A DNA stretch of 64,000 bases from a virus, in IMG/VR virus record IMGVR_UViG_3300046787_000130, positions 62,001 through 126,000 of that record. The stretch is one strand, 5' to 3'. Positions within the stretch are counted from its first letter, which is position 1. The number at the start of each line of letters is the position of its first letter. The position numbers and the translations under genes are program-made. Positions 49,677 through 58,905 of this stretch are shown here, one piece after another. The notes beneath the pieces were generated by a model that saw nothing but the letters and a program-made list of their open reading frames with translations, did not search any database and had not been told where the DNA came from.

Positions 49677-52205
49677 TTGAACTTCTATACTAATGTAGCC
49701 CTCTCAGGTCGAAACATCCTCCTGAGAGGGATTGAGAATGGACAGCGCATTCGCAGGAAGGTGGAGTATCAACCCACCTTCTTTTTGCCGTCTAAAGAAC
49801 CAACTGAATTTAAGACTCTGACAGGAGAGTACGTTGCTCCTGTTCAACCCGGCACTATTCCTGATTGCCGTGAGTTTGTTAACAAGTACAAAGATGTTGA
49901 CAACTTTGCCATCTATGGCAACACCCGATACAAGTATGCCTTCATTGGTGAAGAGTATCCTGGTCTAATTGATTGGGATATCTCTAAGATTCTTGTTGCA
50001 TATCTCGACATTGAGGTCGCATCTGATGACGGGTTTCCTGAACCTAAAGATGCTAACAAAGAAATCACCGCCATTACCATTAAACTTGGTAACAAGATTC
50101 ATACCTTTGGTTGCGGTGAATACAATAACACGCAAAGTCATGTAAAGTACCATAAGTGCGCTGATGAGTATTCATTGCTCAGTCAGTTCATTGACCTGTG
50201 GACTTTGTATTGCCCTGATGTTGTTACTGGTTGGAACGTCAATCTGTTTGACATCACTTACATCGTAAACCGTATCATCAACCTTATGGGTGAGAGTGAA
50301 GCAAAGAAACTCTCTCCATGGAATCAGGTTCATGCGCGAGAGACAACTATTCAGAATCGTACATTCCAAGTGTATGATATTGTTGGCGTGAGTGTACTTG
50401 ACTATCTTGATTTGTACAAGAAGTATCCGATGCCCAAGTCGCAAGAGTCTTGGAAGTTGGACCATATCGCATTTATTGAACTTGGTGAAAACAAGTTAGA
50501 CTACTCTGAGCATGGCTCTTTGTTTAGTCTATACAAGGAAGATTTTCAGAAGTTTATTGACTACAATATTCGTGACGTTGAACTTGTTGCTAAGTTGAAT
50601 GACAAGGGTCGATTGATTGACCTTGCTCTGACTCTAGCCTATGTTGCTAAGGTAAACTACGATGACGTGTTTGCTCAAGTGACAATGTGGGATGCTATTA
50701 CCTATAATCATATGCTTGAGAAAGGTATTGTTGTTCCGCAGCCAAAGGACAAGAGCAAGAAGGAACAATATGCCGGCGCGTATGTTAAGGAACCTGTTCC
50801 TGGCGCATATGATTACGTTGCATCCTTTGACTTGAACTCTCTGTATCCGCATCTAATCATGCAATACAATATCTCTATGGAGACTCTAATCCAGCCTGAT
50901 GCATATTCATTAGAGATGAAGGCTATCCGTCAGAGTGATATGTCTGTAGATGAGTTGCTATGTAAAGGCGTGTACACTGACTTCCTAGTTGGACAGGATG
51001 CTACGATGGCGGCTAATGGTCAGTTCTTCAAGCGTGATAGAATGGGCATGATGCCTGAGATTATGGACTTGATGTATAAGGATAGAACCAAGTACAAGAA
51101 CATGGCTCAGGATGCTAAGAAGAAGTTACAGACTGTTCTTGGTGATAAGAAGCAGGTTGAGTATCTTGAAAAGGAAGTCTCGCGATATAACAATCTACAG
51201 TTGGCAATGAAGGTTACTCTAAACTCCGCTTATGGCGCGATGGGTAACAACTACTTCCGATTCTTTGATTTGCGTATTGCTGAAGCCATTACCTACTCTG
51301 GTCAGTTGTCTATCCGTTGGATTATGAACAAAGTCAATCAGTACATGAATAGTGTGCTCAAGACAAACAAGGATTATATTGTTGCGTCTGATACTGACTC
51401 CATCTATATCCATCTTGGACCGCTAATTGAGAAGGTTGGCATCACGGATAAGAAGAAAGCCATTGACTTCATGAACAAGGTTTGTGAGGAGAAGATTCAG
51501 CCATACATCGACAAGTCATTCCAAGAACTGGCTGAGTATCTAAATGCTTATGACCAGAAGATGTTCATGAAGCGCGAATCTCTTGCTGACAAGGCTATCT
51601 GGACTGCGAAGAAGAATTATCTTCTTAATGTTTGGGATGATGAGGGTGTCGTATATAAGGAGCCTAAGATTAAGATTGTTGGCATGGCTGCGGTCAAGTC
51701 ATCAACTCCATCTGCTTGCCGGTCTAAGATTCGTGAAGCAATCAAGATTATGATTCAGCAAGATGAAGCCACAATGATTCAGTTCATTGATAAGTTTCGT
51801 AATGAATTTAAAACTCTGCCTCTTGAAGAGATATCATTCCCCCGTGGCGTGACTGGTCTTGCTGAATACTCTGATGGCTCTAACATCTACAAGAAGGGTA
51901 CTCCAATCCACGTCAAAGCCTCGCTGACCCATAATCATTTTATTGATGCGATGCGTCTTACCAAGAAGTATCAACTCATCAAGGAAGGTGAAAAGATTAA
52001 GTTCATCTATCTGAAGGAACCTAATCCATTTAGAAATAATACACTTGCGTTCATGAATGAAATGCCAAAAGAGTTTAATGCCGAGAGATACATAGATTAT
52101 GACCTCCAGTTTGAGACATCTTTCCTAAAGCCGTTGCGTATCATCCTTGATGCGATTGGTTGGAAGACTGAGCAGGTCAATTCAATCGACGACTTTTTCG
52201 GGTAA
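49677..52205 (+). CDS. 43: DNA polymerase gp43 (family B)
   Basis: Encodes 842 residues (T4 898) with a TTG start, GGGG upstream. Exonuclease: Y-L-D-I-E at about 109-113 (D111, E113), D-V-V-T-G-W-N-V-N-L-F-D and Y-N-I-R-D-V-E. Polymerase: D-L-N-S-L-Y-P-H-L-I, K-V-T-L-N-S-A-Y-G-A-M-G and D-T-D-S near residue 572. The C-terminal S-I-D-D-F-F-G matches the clamp-binding tail. Replicates phage DNA, probably including modified bases. Confidence 0.97.
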   Translation: MNFYTNVALSGRNILLRGIENGQRIRRKVEYQPTFFLPSKEPTEFKTLTGEYVAPVQPGTIPDCREFVNKYKDVDNFAIYGNTRYKYAFIGEEYPGLIDWDISKILVAYLDIEVASDDGFPEPKDANKEITAITIKLGNKIHTFGCGEYNNTQSHVKYHKCADEYSLLSQFIDLWTLYCPDVVTGWNVNLFDITYIVNRIINLMGESEAKKLSPWNQVHARETTIQNRTFQVYDIVGVSVLDYLDLYKKYPMPKSQESWKLDHIAFIELGENKLDYSEHGSLFSLYKEDFQKFIDYNIRDVELVAKLNDKGRLIDLALTLAYVAKVNYDDVFAQVTMWDAITYNHMLEKGIVVPQPKDKSKKEQYAGAYVKEPVPGAYDYVASFDLNSLYPHLIMQYNISMETLIQPDAYSLEMKAIRQSDMSVDELLCKGVYTDFLVGQDATMAANGQFFKRDRMGMMPEIMDLMYKDRTKYKNMAQDAKKKLQTVLGDKKQVEYLEKEVSRYNNLQLAMKVTLNSAYGAMGNNYFRFFDLRIAEAITYSGQLSIRWIMNKVNQYMNSVLKTNKDYIVASDTDSIYIHLGPLIEKVGITDKKKAIDFMNKVCEEKIQPYIDKSFQELAEYLNAYDQKMFMKRESLADKAIWTAKKNYLLNVWDDEGVVYKEPKIKIVGMAAVKSSTPSACRSKIREAIKIMIQQDEATMIQFIDKFRNEFKTLPLEEISFPRGVTGLAEYSDGSNIYKKGTPIHVKASLTHNHFIDAMRLTKKYQLIKEGEKIKFIYLKEPNPFRNNTLAFMNEMPKEFNAERYIDYDLQFETSFLKPLRIILDAIGWKTEQVNSIDDFFG

Positions 52206-52210
52206 CAAAA

Positions 52211-53068
52211 ATGGGATACTTAGCACTACTAGCAGGCTTGCTCCTTTCAGGAACTGCCGCATACTACTCTATTGTCGGCTTGATGGCAATCTTTCCCGGC
52301 TCAACTATTGCTATTGTTGCAATGGGCGCAAGTCTGGAGTTTGCCAAACTTGTCGTTGCATCATGGTTGTATCGTAATTGGAAAGCAGCCCCGCTGTTTT
52401 TGAAGAGTGTGTTTTGTACTGGTGTAGTGATTCTGATGTTCTTCACGTCAATGGGCATCTTTGGATTCTTATCCAAATCTCATCTTGAGCATACTGCTAG
52501 TATGGGTGCTGATACGTCTTATCAGATTGCTTCATATGAACAGCAGATTGGTTCCAAAGAGAAGACCATCAAGTTGATTGAGCGTCAGATTGATACTCTT
52601 GATAACTCAATGATTAAGTATCTGGAACAGGGTAAAGTCTCTACAGGATTACAGCAGCGTAATAAATTAAAAGCAGACCGAGGCGCACTTGAAAAGCAAC
52701 GCCAAGTTGCTGAGTCTGAATTGATTGATTTGAATACTAAGATGAATGCATTGAAGATTGATAATGCAAAACGTGAAGTTGAGGTTGGTCCGCTTAAATA
52801 CATTGCTGAATTGATTTATGGCAGTGATGCCAAGAACCACTTTGATTCTGCTGTACGGGCTGTAATCATCCTTATTGTTGCCGTGTTTGACCCACTGGCT
52901 GTATTGTTACTGATTGCAGCCAATATGAGTTTCATGGGAACCAATACAAAGAAAAAACCTTCCAAGAAGGTTGCCTCTACAAAGAAACCGAAGTATAATA
53001 ACGATAACCTTTACACCGTCATGATGAATGACGAATTTGGTATACAGCACAAAAAGGATATACAATGA
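52211..53068 (+). CDS. Membrane-anchored coiled-coil protein
   Basis: Encodes 285 residues. Three or four hydrophobic segments at about 1-30, 32-50 and 60-85, a coiled-coil (about 105-185) with many Lys/Glu, a further hydrophobic pair at about 215-245, then a Lys-rich tail. Similar proteins are common next to uvsX in aquatic T4-like phages. It may tether replication or recombination complexes to the membrane; this is inference. Confidence 0.75.
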   Translation: MGYLALLAGLLLSGTAAYYSIVGLMAIFPGSTIAIVAMGASLEFAKLVVASWLYRNWKAAPLFLKSVFCTGVVILMFFTSMGIFGFLSKSHLEHTASMGADTSYQIASYEQQIGSKEKTIKLIERQIDTLDNSMIKYLEQGKVSTGLQQRNKLKADRGALEKQRQVAESELIDLNTKMNALKIDNAKREVEVGPLKYIAELIYGSDAKNHFDSAVRAVIILIVAVFDPLAVLLLIAANMSFMGTNTKKKPSKKVASTKKPKYNNDNLYTVMMNDEFGIQHKKDIQ

Positions 53069-54132
53069 GTTTGCTTGAAAAGTTAAAGAAGAATACCACT
53101 ATCAAGGATTCTGCCATCCTTGCTAAGTCTAAGTTTTTTGATGCTAAGGATATGATTCCCACTAGCATTCCTGCTCTCAATATTGCCTTGTCTGGCAGTC
53201 TTGATGGCGGCTTTGCTCCTGGTCTTACAATCTGGGCTGGTCCATCTAAGCACTTCAAGACTGCTTTCACCTTGCTTATGGTCAAGGCATATCAGGACAA
53301 GTATCCTGACTCTGTAGTTCTGTTCTATGACTCTGAGTTTGGTAGTCCGAAGAGTTACTTTGAATCTTTCGGTATTGATACTGACCGTATTGTTCATACT
53401 CCAATCACGGACATTGAACAGTTGAAGTTTGATATCATGAAGCAACTCAAGGAAATCAATCGCGGTGAGCGTATCATGATTGTACTTGACTCCATTGGTA
53501 ATCTTGCTTCCAAGAAGGAAGTTGATGACGCACTAGATGGTAAGTCTGTTGCTGATATGTCTCGCGCCAAGCAGATTAAGTCTCTGTTCCGTATGGTAAC
53601 ACCGCACCTCAATCTCAAGGACATTCCTATGATTGCTGTTGCACACATCTACATGACGCAGGAAATGTACTCTAAGCCTGTCGTGTCTGGTGGTACTGGT
53701 CCATACTACTCCGCTGATAACATCTACATTGTTGGTCGTCAGCAGGAAAAGGAAGGTACTGAACTTGTTGGTTACAGTTTCATCGTCAACGTTGAGAAGT
53801 CTCGTTGTGTTCGTGAGAAGGCTAAGATTCCTATCACTGTAACCTACGAAGGTGGAGTCAGCAAGTGGTCTGGTTTGCTTGATATGGCTGTTGAATCTGG
53901 TCACGTCATTAAGCCATCTATGGGTTGGTATGCTCGTGTTAACAAGGAAACTGGTGAAGTTGAACCCAAGAAGTATCGCATCAAGGATACTGATACCAAG
54001 GAATTTTGGACTCCTATTCTTGAGTCTGCGTCTTTCAAGGAATGGGTAAACACCAACTACCAGTTCTCTAATTCCGTTGCTGCAACATTGACAGAGGAGT
54101 CTGACGATGAGTATGAAGTCGATGATGAATGA
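53065..54132 (+). CDS. uvsX: RecA-like recombinase UvsX
   Basis: Encodes 355 residues (T4 391). Walker A is A-G-P-S-K-H-F-K-T (about 56-64), with L-F-Y-D-S-E-F-G and G-G-T-G-P-Y-Y-S. The acidic tail ends D-D-E-Y-E-V-D-D-E. Forms filaments on ssDNA with UvsY and drives recombination-dependent replication. ATGA overlap upstream, 26-base overlap downstream. Confidence 0.97.
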   Translation: MSLLEKLKKNTTIKDSAILAKSKFFDAKDMIPTSIPALNIALSGSLDGGFAPGLTIWAGPSKHFKTAFTLLMVKAYQDKYPDSVVLFYDSEFGSPKSYFESFGIDTDRIVHTPITDIEQLKFDIMKQLKEINRGERIMIVLDSIGNLASKKEVDDALDGKSVADMSRAKQIKSLFRMVTPHLNLKDIPMIAVAHIYMTQEMYSKPVVSGGTGPYYSADNIYIVGRQQEKEGTELVGYSFIVNVEKSRCVREKAKIPITVTYEGGVSKWSGLLDMAVESGHVIKPSMGWYARVNKETGEVEPKKYRIKDTDTKEFWTPILESASFKEWVNTNYQFSNSVAATLTEESDDEYEVDDE

Positions 54133-54541
54133 TTTTATTGCTAAACTAGAGTTTAGGCGCGCAAGTCGAATTAAACTGGACAAAGACTATCAGTTTATGC
54201 TTGACATCAGTAACCCTACCGCATTTTCGGTTAGGGTTCTGAAGAAGAAGTTTGAAGGTGTTATCATTGAATACACCAACATAGAGTTTGGTGATGATGG
54301 ACAGTTTCACTTTGATGCTAATGTAATTGCTAACCCAAACCTAAAGAATGTCGAATCTAAAGCATTCAGAACCTTTACTTCTGACATTATGCGCGGTATA
54401 ATTACTGAGTCGGTTAGGCACGCGGAGAAGATTATTAATGAAAACGGAACACTTGATTCTGTCGAGTCTATTGAAGAACGAGCCGTTTATGCGGAAGACG
54501 ATTCCGTATCTGAAGAGCGAGTATCTAAGCGAAAGTCATGA
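54107..54541 (+). CDS. Conserved hypothetical protein between uvsX and gp41
   Basis: Encodes 144 residues. GAGGAG lies 6 bases before the ATG. Contains F-R-R-A-S-R-I-K-L-D and V-R-V-L-K-K-K-F. The last 34 codons overlap the gp41 start in another frame. Position is kept in aquatic T4-like phages; function unknown. Confidence 0.65.
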   Translation: MSMKSMMNDFIAKLEFRRASRIKLDKDYQFMLDISNPTAFSVRVLKKKFEGVIIEYTNIEFGDDGQFHFDANVIANPNLKNVESKAFRTFTSDIMRGIITESVRHAEKIINENGTLDSVESIEERAVYAEDDSVSEERVSKRKS

Positions 54542-55802
54542 GAAGAAAGTTTTTGAAGAAATTCAAAACTTCGTAACTAAATACAATACTCTTCCATCTC
54601 CTGCGGCAGTACACCTTGCGCTGAAAGCCCGTACTGATGTGACTGAGCCAGAACTGAAGCGAGCAGTTGAATTGCTCGCTGAGGCATCCAAAGACAAATC
54701 AGAACATCGTTTGGAATGGCTAATTGACGAAACTGAGAAGTTCTGTCAAGAGAAGGCAGTCTACAATGCAATCATGGATTCTATTCAAATCCTCGACGGC
54801 AAAGATACTAACAAAGGCAAAGGCGCCATTCCAACTCTGTTGTCTGATGCCCTTGGGGTTAGTTTTGACCCTAATGTTGGGCATGACTACATTGATAACA
54901 GTGATTCCCGCTATGATTTCTATCATCGCGTTGAGAAGCGTATCCCGCTTGACTTGGAATACTTTAACGTCATTACAAAAGGCGGGTTTCCTCAGAAGAC
55001 TCTAAATGTTGCGCTTGCCGGCACTGGTGTTGGTAAGTCAATGTTTATGTGTCATCTGTCCGCAAGTTGTTTGTTAAAGAACTACAATGTTCTCTACATT
55101 ACTCTGGAAATGGCGGAAGAGCGTATTGCTGAACGTATTGATGCTAACCTGCTTGATGTTACCCTAGATGACCTTGCTGTCATGCCAAAGGATGTTTTTG
55201 ACCGTAGAATGGAACGGTTGAAGAAAAACGTAAAGGGCAAACTCATCATCAAAGAGTATCCTACTGCTTCAGCAAATGCTGCTCACTTTCGTGCGCTGCT
55301 AAATGAACTTGAGTTAAAGAAAAACTTTAGACCTGATATTATCTGCATTGACTATCTAAACATCTGCGCATCAGCGCGAATCAAGGCTGGCGCTAATGTC
55401 AATTCATTTACTTACATCAAGGCAATCGCAGAAGAGTTGCGCGGATTAGCAATGGAACGCAAGGTTCCTATCATCACCGCTACTCAGACTACCCGTTCAG
55501 GCTTTACGAATTCTGACCCTGGTCTTGAAGATACCTCTGAATCATTTGGTCTGCCTGCGACAGCTGACTTTATGTTTGCTCTCATTTCTACTGAAGACTT
55601 AGAGAAGATGGGACAGATTATGGTCAAGCAACTGAAGAACCGATATGGTGACCCAAACAAGCACAAGCGGTTTGTTGTTGGTATTGATAGGGCTAAGATG
55701 CGCTTGTATGACCTAGAACTGAATGCACAGACTGATATTGTGCAGGAAACTCAGTCATCTCCGCAGAATTCTAAGGATAAATTTAAGAATCTCAAGATAT
55801 AA
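54438..55802 (+). CDS. 41: Replicative helicase gp41 (DnaB-like)
   Basis: Encodes 454 residues (T4 475). N-terminal H-L-I-L-S-S-L-L-K-N and W-L-I-D-E-T-E-K-F-C, Walker A G-T-G-V-G-K-S, Y-I-T-L-E-M-A-E-E and I-D-Y-L-N-I-C. Alignment by eye with T4 gp41 needs the N-terminus from 54438, giving a 104-base overlap with the gene before. Unwinds DNA with primase gp61. Confidence 0.96.
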   Translation: MKTEHLILSSLLKNEPFMRKTIPYLKSEYLSESHEKKVFEEIQNFVTKYNTLPSPAAVHLALKARTDVTEPELKRAVELLAEASKDKSEHRLEWLIDETEKFCQEKAVYNAIMDSIQILDGKDTNKGKGAIPTLLSDALGVSFDPNVGHDYIDNSDSRYDFYHRVEKRIPLDLEYFNVITKGGFPQKTLNVALAGTGVGKSMFMCHLSASCLLKNYNVLYITLEMAEERIAERIDANLLDVTLDDLAVMPKDVFDRRMERLKKNVKGKLIIKEYPTASANAAHFRALLNELELKKNFRPDIICIDYLNICASARIKAGANVNSFTYIKAIAEELRGLAMERKVPIITATQTTRSGFTNSDPGLEDTSESFGLPATADFMFALISTEDLEKMGQIMVKQLKNRYGDPNKHKRFVVGIDRAKMRLYDLELNAQTDIVQETQSSPQNSKDKFKNLKI

Positions 55803-55805
55803 ATA
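55798..55805 (+). promoter_or_regulatory. Late promoter TATAAATA
   Basis: Perfect TATAAATA overlapping the gp41 stop, 31 bases before the next ATG. Confidence 0.78.
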
Positions 55806-55836
55806 GGATATCCGTGGAATTCTTAGAGAGCAAACA

Positions 55837-56577
55837 ATGGCTGGTACATCCGCAGAAAGACAGGAATCTGGCTTAATCCGTAAAATTAAAGCCGCTATCA
55901 AGGCTAATAAAAACAATCCTGTAACTATTGTTTTTGCTAACGGCAAGAAACTTACTGGCGTTACTGATGCTATGAAGTATAACGGGCGACAGACTTCTGG
56001 TTCAGAACCATATACTGATGTTATTATCCTCCAAGGCAAGAAGAAAGTTAATCTCTCTTTGAAAGGTGAATCAGCCCCATCTTTGGCTGGTGGCGGTCTT
56101 CGCGGAATTGAAATGGCGGCTCCTGGTCTTGGCGCTAAGTTTTTCAAAGCCGCTTATGACCACCTTAGAGATAACCTACAACTAAGTCCTGGTGATAAAG
56201 TACCAGATACATATGGTAAGATTCCAAGTCGTCTTGTTGAGGATATTGTCGTAGGTAATGCTAGCATGGGTGGACCAATTGACTATATGTACATTGGACC
56301 AATGACCGTTGGCGGTCCAGCCTATGACGCTAAGAAGAATATTCTTAAAGTTGATGGTAATCTATATGAAGCAAAAGAGTATGCCAAGAAGCATACGCTA
56401 TACTTCAGATTGCGCGCAAGAAGAGAAGACCAGCGTTTTGACCCTGGCGCTAAAGATAATAAGGGTGTACCTAAGATTTATGGCAAATCGCCATCAAGAG
56501 GCGATAGTGCTGGGCGCATTGTTGTAGTGAGCGGAGATTCTCTTCCTAATAATGCAGAGACAGTATCACTTAGATAG
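55837..56577 (+). CDS. Late hypothetical protein
   Basis: Encodes 246 residues. Contains A-E-R-Q-E-S-G-L-I-R-K-I-K-A-A-I-K and Y-F-R-L-R-A-R-R-E-D-Q-R-F-D. Resembles conserved late proteins of aquatic T4-like phages. The late promoter suggests a structural or packaged role. No catalytic motif is recognised. Confidence 0.65.
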   Translation: MAGTSAERQESGLIRKIKAAIKANKNNPVTIVFANGKKLTGVTDAMKYNGRQTSGSEPYTDVIILQGKKKVNLSLKGESAPSLAGGGLRGIEMAAPGLGAKFFKAAYDHLRDNLQLSPGDKVPDTYGKIPSRLVEDIVVGNASMGGPIDYMYIGPMTVGGPAYDAKKNILKVDGNLYEAKEYAKKHTLYFRLRARREDQRFDPGAKDNKGVPKIYGKSPSRGDSAGRIVVVSGDSLPNNAETVSLR

Positions 56578-56584
56578 GTAATTT

Positions 56585-57520
56585 ATGACTGTACTTGTGA
56601 CTGGTGGATTGGGCTTCATTGGCTCAAATTTTGTTATTCGTCATCTTGAAAAGTATCCTGATGAACGAGTAGTTGTTGTAGATAATGAATCTTATGCTGC
56701 TTCTAGGACAAATTTGTCTTGTGTTGCAGATAAGGTAATCGTACACAAAGTTGACATTGCCGATAAAGATAGAATGAATAAGGTGATGGCAAAGTATATG
56801 CCGCACATCATCTACAACTTTGCGGCTGAATCTCACGTTGATAACTCTATTGCAGATGATTCTGTATTTTATCAGACTAATGTGATGGGTACACTTAACC
56901 TTTTACATCTGGTAAAAGAATATCAAATCAAGTTGCTTCACGTATCAACAGATGAAGTCTATGGCTCTTTGTCTCTAGATACAACTGATGTCTTTACTGA
57001 AAAGACTCCGTACAATCCGTTGAATCCATACTCTGCTAGCAAAGCCGCATCTGACCATATGGTGCGCGCATATGTCAATACGCATAAGATTAAAGCAGTT
57101 GTAACTAATTGCTCTAACAACTATGGACCAAGACAGCATAGCGAGAAATTAATTCCTACAATCATCCGTAGGGCTAAGGCTAATATGACCATTCCCATCT
57201 ATGGTAATGGCTCTAACGTTCGCGATTGGTTGTATGTAGATGACCACTGTGATGCGTTGTTGCGTATTAATGAAGCCTTTGTATATGGAGAACGATACAA
57301 CATTGGCGGTCATAATGAACTGACCAATCTGTCTCTTGCGCGATACATTCTTGACCTTATGGGCAAACCTCGCAGCCTAATTGAGTTTGTCAAAGACCGT
57401 CCCGGGCATGACGCTAGATATGCTATATCCACTAAGAAAATTGAAAAAGAACTTAAGTGGCGTCCTACAACAACCCTTGAAGTTGGTATGAAGAAGACAT
57501 TGGAGTATTATAATGCGTAA
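56585..57520 (+). CDS. rmlB: dTDP-glucose 4,6-dehydratase RmlB
   Basis: Encodes 311 residues. NAD motif G-G-L-G-F-I-G, S-T-D-E-V-Y-G with catalytic Thr-Asp-Glu, and Y-S-A-S-K. Second step of dTDP-L-rhamnose synthesis. Slightly shorter than bacterial RmlB (about 350). First of four consecutive rml genes. Confidence 0.93.
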   Translation: MTVLVTGGLGFIGSNFVIRHLEKYPDERVVVVDNESYAASRTNLSCVADKVIVHKVDIADKDRMNKVMAKYMPHIIYNFAAESHVDNSIADDSVFYQTNVMGTLNLLHLVKEYQIKLLHVSTDEVYGSLSLDTTDVFTEKTPYNPLNPYSASKAASDHMVRAYVNTHKIKAVVTNCSNNYGPRQHSEKLIPTIIRRAKANMTIPIYGNGSNVRDWLYVDDHCDALLRINEAFVYGERYNIGGHNELTNLSLARYILDLMGKPRSLIEFVKDRPGHDARYAISTKKIEKELKWRPTTTLEVGMKKTLEYYNA

Positions 57521-58409
57521 AGGTATTGTTCTTTCTGGCGGTCTAGGAACCAGACTCTATCCATGCACAGAAGTTATCTCAAAGCAGCTGCTTCCTGTAT
57601 ATGACAAGCCATTAATCTATTATCCTATTGCTACGCTAATGTTGGCTGGCATTAGTGATATCATGGTCATTACCAATCCCGAAAACAATTTCCAGTTCCA
57701 GACTCTGTTGCGTGATGGTTCACAGTGGGGAATCAACATCTGTTATGCAACACAAAGAGAACCAAAAGGTATTGCTGACGCGTTGCTAATTGCTCAAGGA
57801 TTTATTGGTAAAGATGACTTTGCTCTAATCCTTGGAGATAACATCTACTACGGCAATGACCTTGTAAACCGTCTAGAGCGTTCAAATAGAGATGTTTGGG
57901 CTTCAACTTTGTTTGCTTATCATGTAAGTGACCCTGAACGTTTTGGTGTTCTTGAGTTTGGTGAGGATAACCAGCCAAAGCGTATTCTTGAAAAACCTGC
58001 TGTTGCCCCGTCTAATTACGCAGTGACAGGTCTATACTTTTACAAAAACATCGCACTACACTATGCAAATCAACTCAAGCCATCTCCTCGCGGTGAACTT
58101 GAAATTACAGACCTTAACAATCTGCTAATGCAAAACACTGAGGTTGAGATTGAGTTTATGAATCGCGGTATTGCTTGGATTGATACAGGCACGTTTGATT
58201 CTCTTGCTGAGGCATCAACCTTTGTCGCTTCTGTGCAGAAGCGCACTGGCACTATGATTTGTTGCCCTGAAGAGATTGCATTTAAGAATGGGTGGATTGA
58301 AAAGGCTGAGTTGCTAGAAGCAGCAACTAAGTACGGTAAATCTGATTATGGTACTTACTTGAGGAAGATTGCTGATGAACAAAGAGTTAGCCCAATACGT
58401 CGATATTAA
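57513..58409 (+). CDS. rmlA: Glucose-1-phosphate thymidylyltransferase RmlA
   Basis: Encodes 298 residues. Signature G-L-G-T-R-L-Y-P, K-Q-L-L-P-V-Y-D-K-P, and L-G-D-N-I-Y-Y-G. Makes dTDP-glucose from glucose-1-phosphate and dTTP, the first pathway step. 8-base overlap with rmlB. Confidence 0.95.
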   Translation: MRKGIVLSGGLGTRLYPCTEVISKQLLPVYDKPLIYYPIATLMLAGISDIMVITNPENNFQFQTLLRDGSQWGINICYATQREPKGIADALLIAQGFIGKDDFALILGDNIYYGNDLVNRLERSNRDVWASTLFAYHVSDPERFGVLEFGEDNQPKRILEKPAVAPSNYAVTGLYFYKNIALHYANQLKPSPRGELEITDLNNLLMQNTEVEIEFMNRGIAWIDTGTFDSLAEASTFVASVQKRTGTMICCPEEIAFKNGWIEKAELLEAATKYGKSDYGTYLRKIADEQRVSPIRRY

Positions 58410-58905
58410 GTATTTCCAAGATGACCGTGGTTACTTCTGTGAGACATTAAATCTTTCTAAACCGCCATTTAATGAACTAACTTATGTGCAAAGCAATATG
58501 TCAGTTAACAATAATGGCGCGTTGCGAGGAATGCACTATCAGCATAAGTATCCTCAAGGCAAGTTCTGCTATGTAGCATCTGGGGCAGCATTTGATTTCG
58601 TAATTGATTTGCGAAAGGATTCTCCAGATTTTATGAAGTGTCGCACTTTCTTCATAGAGCCAAAAGGTCCAGCAGTCTGGGTTCCTCCTGGTTATGCTCA
58701 CGGGTTTTTCTCTTGCCGCGAAAACACCGTATTCTGCTACCATGTATTTGGTAATGCTTGGCACAAGGATGATGAGCACTCAATTAATCCATTAACCGTG
58801 CCTGATATCAAGCATATGGTAGATGTTAAACTTGACGTAATTGTTTCACCAAAGGATATTGCTGGTTATGACTATGCTGCATCAACTTGTCCCATCTATG
58901 AATAA
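58375..58905 (+). CDS. rmlC: dTDP-4-dehydrorhamnose 3,5-epimerase RmlC
   Basis: Encodes 176 residues from ATG 58375 (GAGG about 10 bases upstream; 35-base overlap with rmlA). D-D-R-G-Y-F, R-G-M-H-Y-Q with the catalytic His, and P-P-G-Y-A-H-G-F. Third pathway step. Confidence 0.93.
   Translation: MNKELAQYVDIKYFQDDRGYFCETLNLSKPPFNELTYVQSNMSVNNNGALRGMHYQHKYPQGKFCYVASGAAFDFVIDLRKDSPDFMKCRTFFIEPKGPAVWVPPGYAHGFFSCRENTVFCYHVFGNAWHKDDEHSINPLTVPDIKHMVDVKLDVIVSPKDIAGYDYAASTCPIYE

Noticed and set aside
52190-52205. CGACTTTTT near the gp43 end as another promoter-cassette copy
   Set aside because: It lies in the codons for the clamp-binding tail and lacks both TTGATT and a -10 at the fixed spacing.
53533-54183. 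Antisense ORF of 216 residues
   Set aside because: Shadow of uvsX, with composition unlike a real protein.
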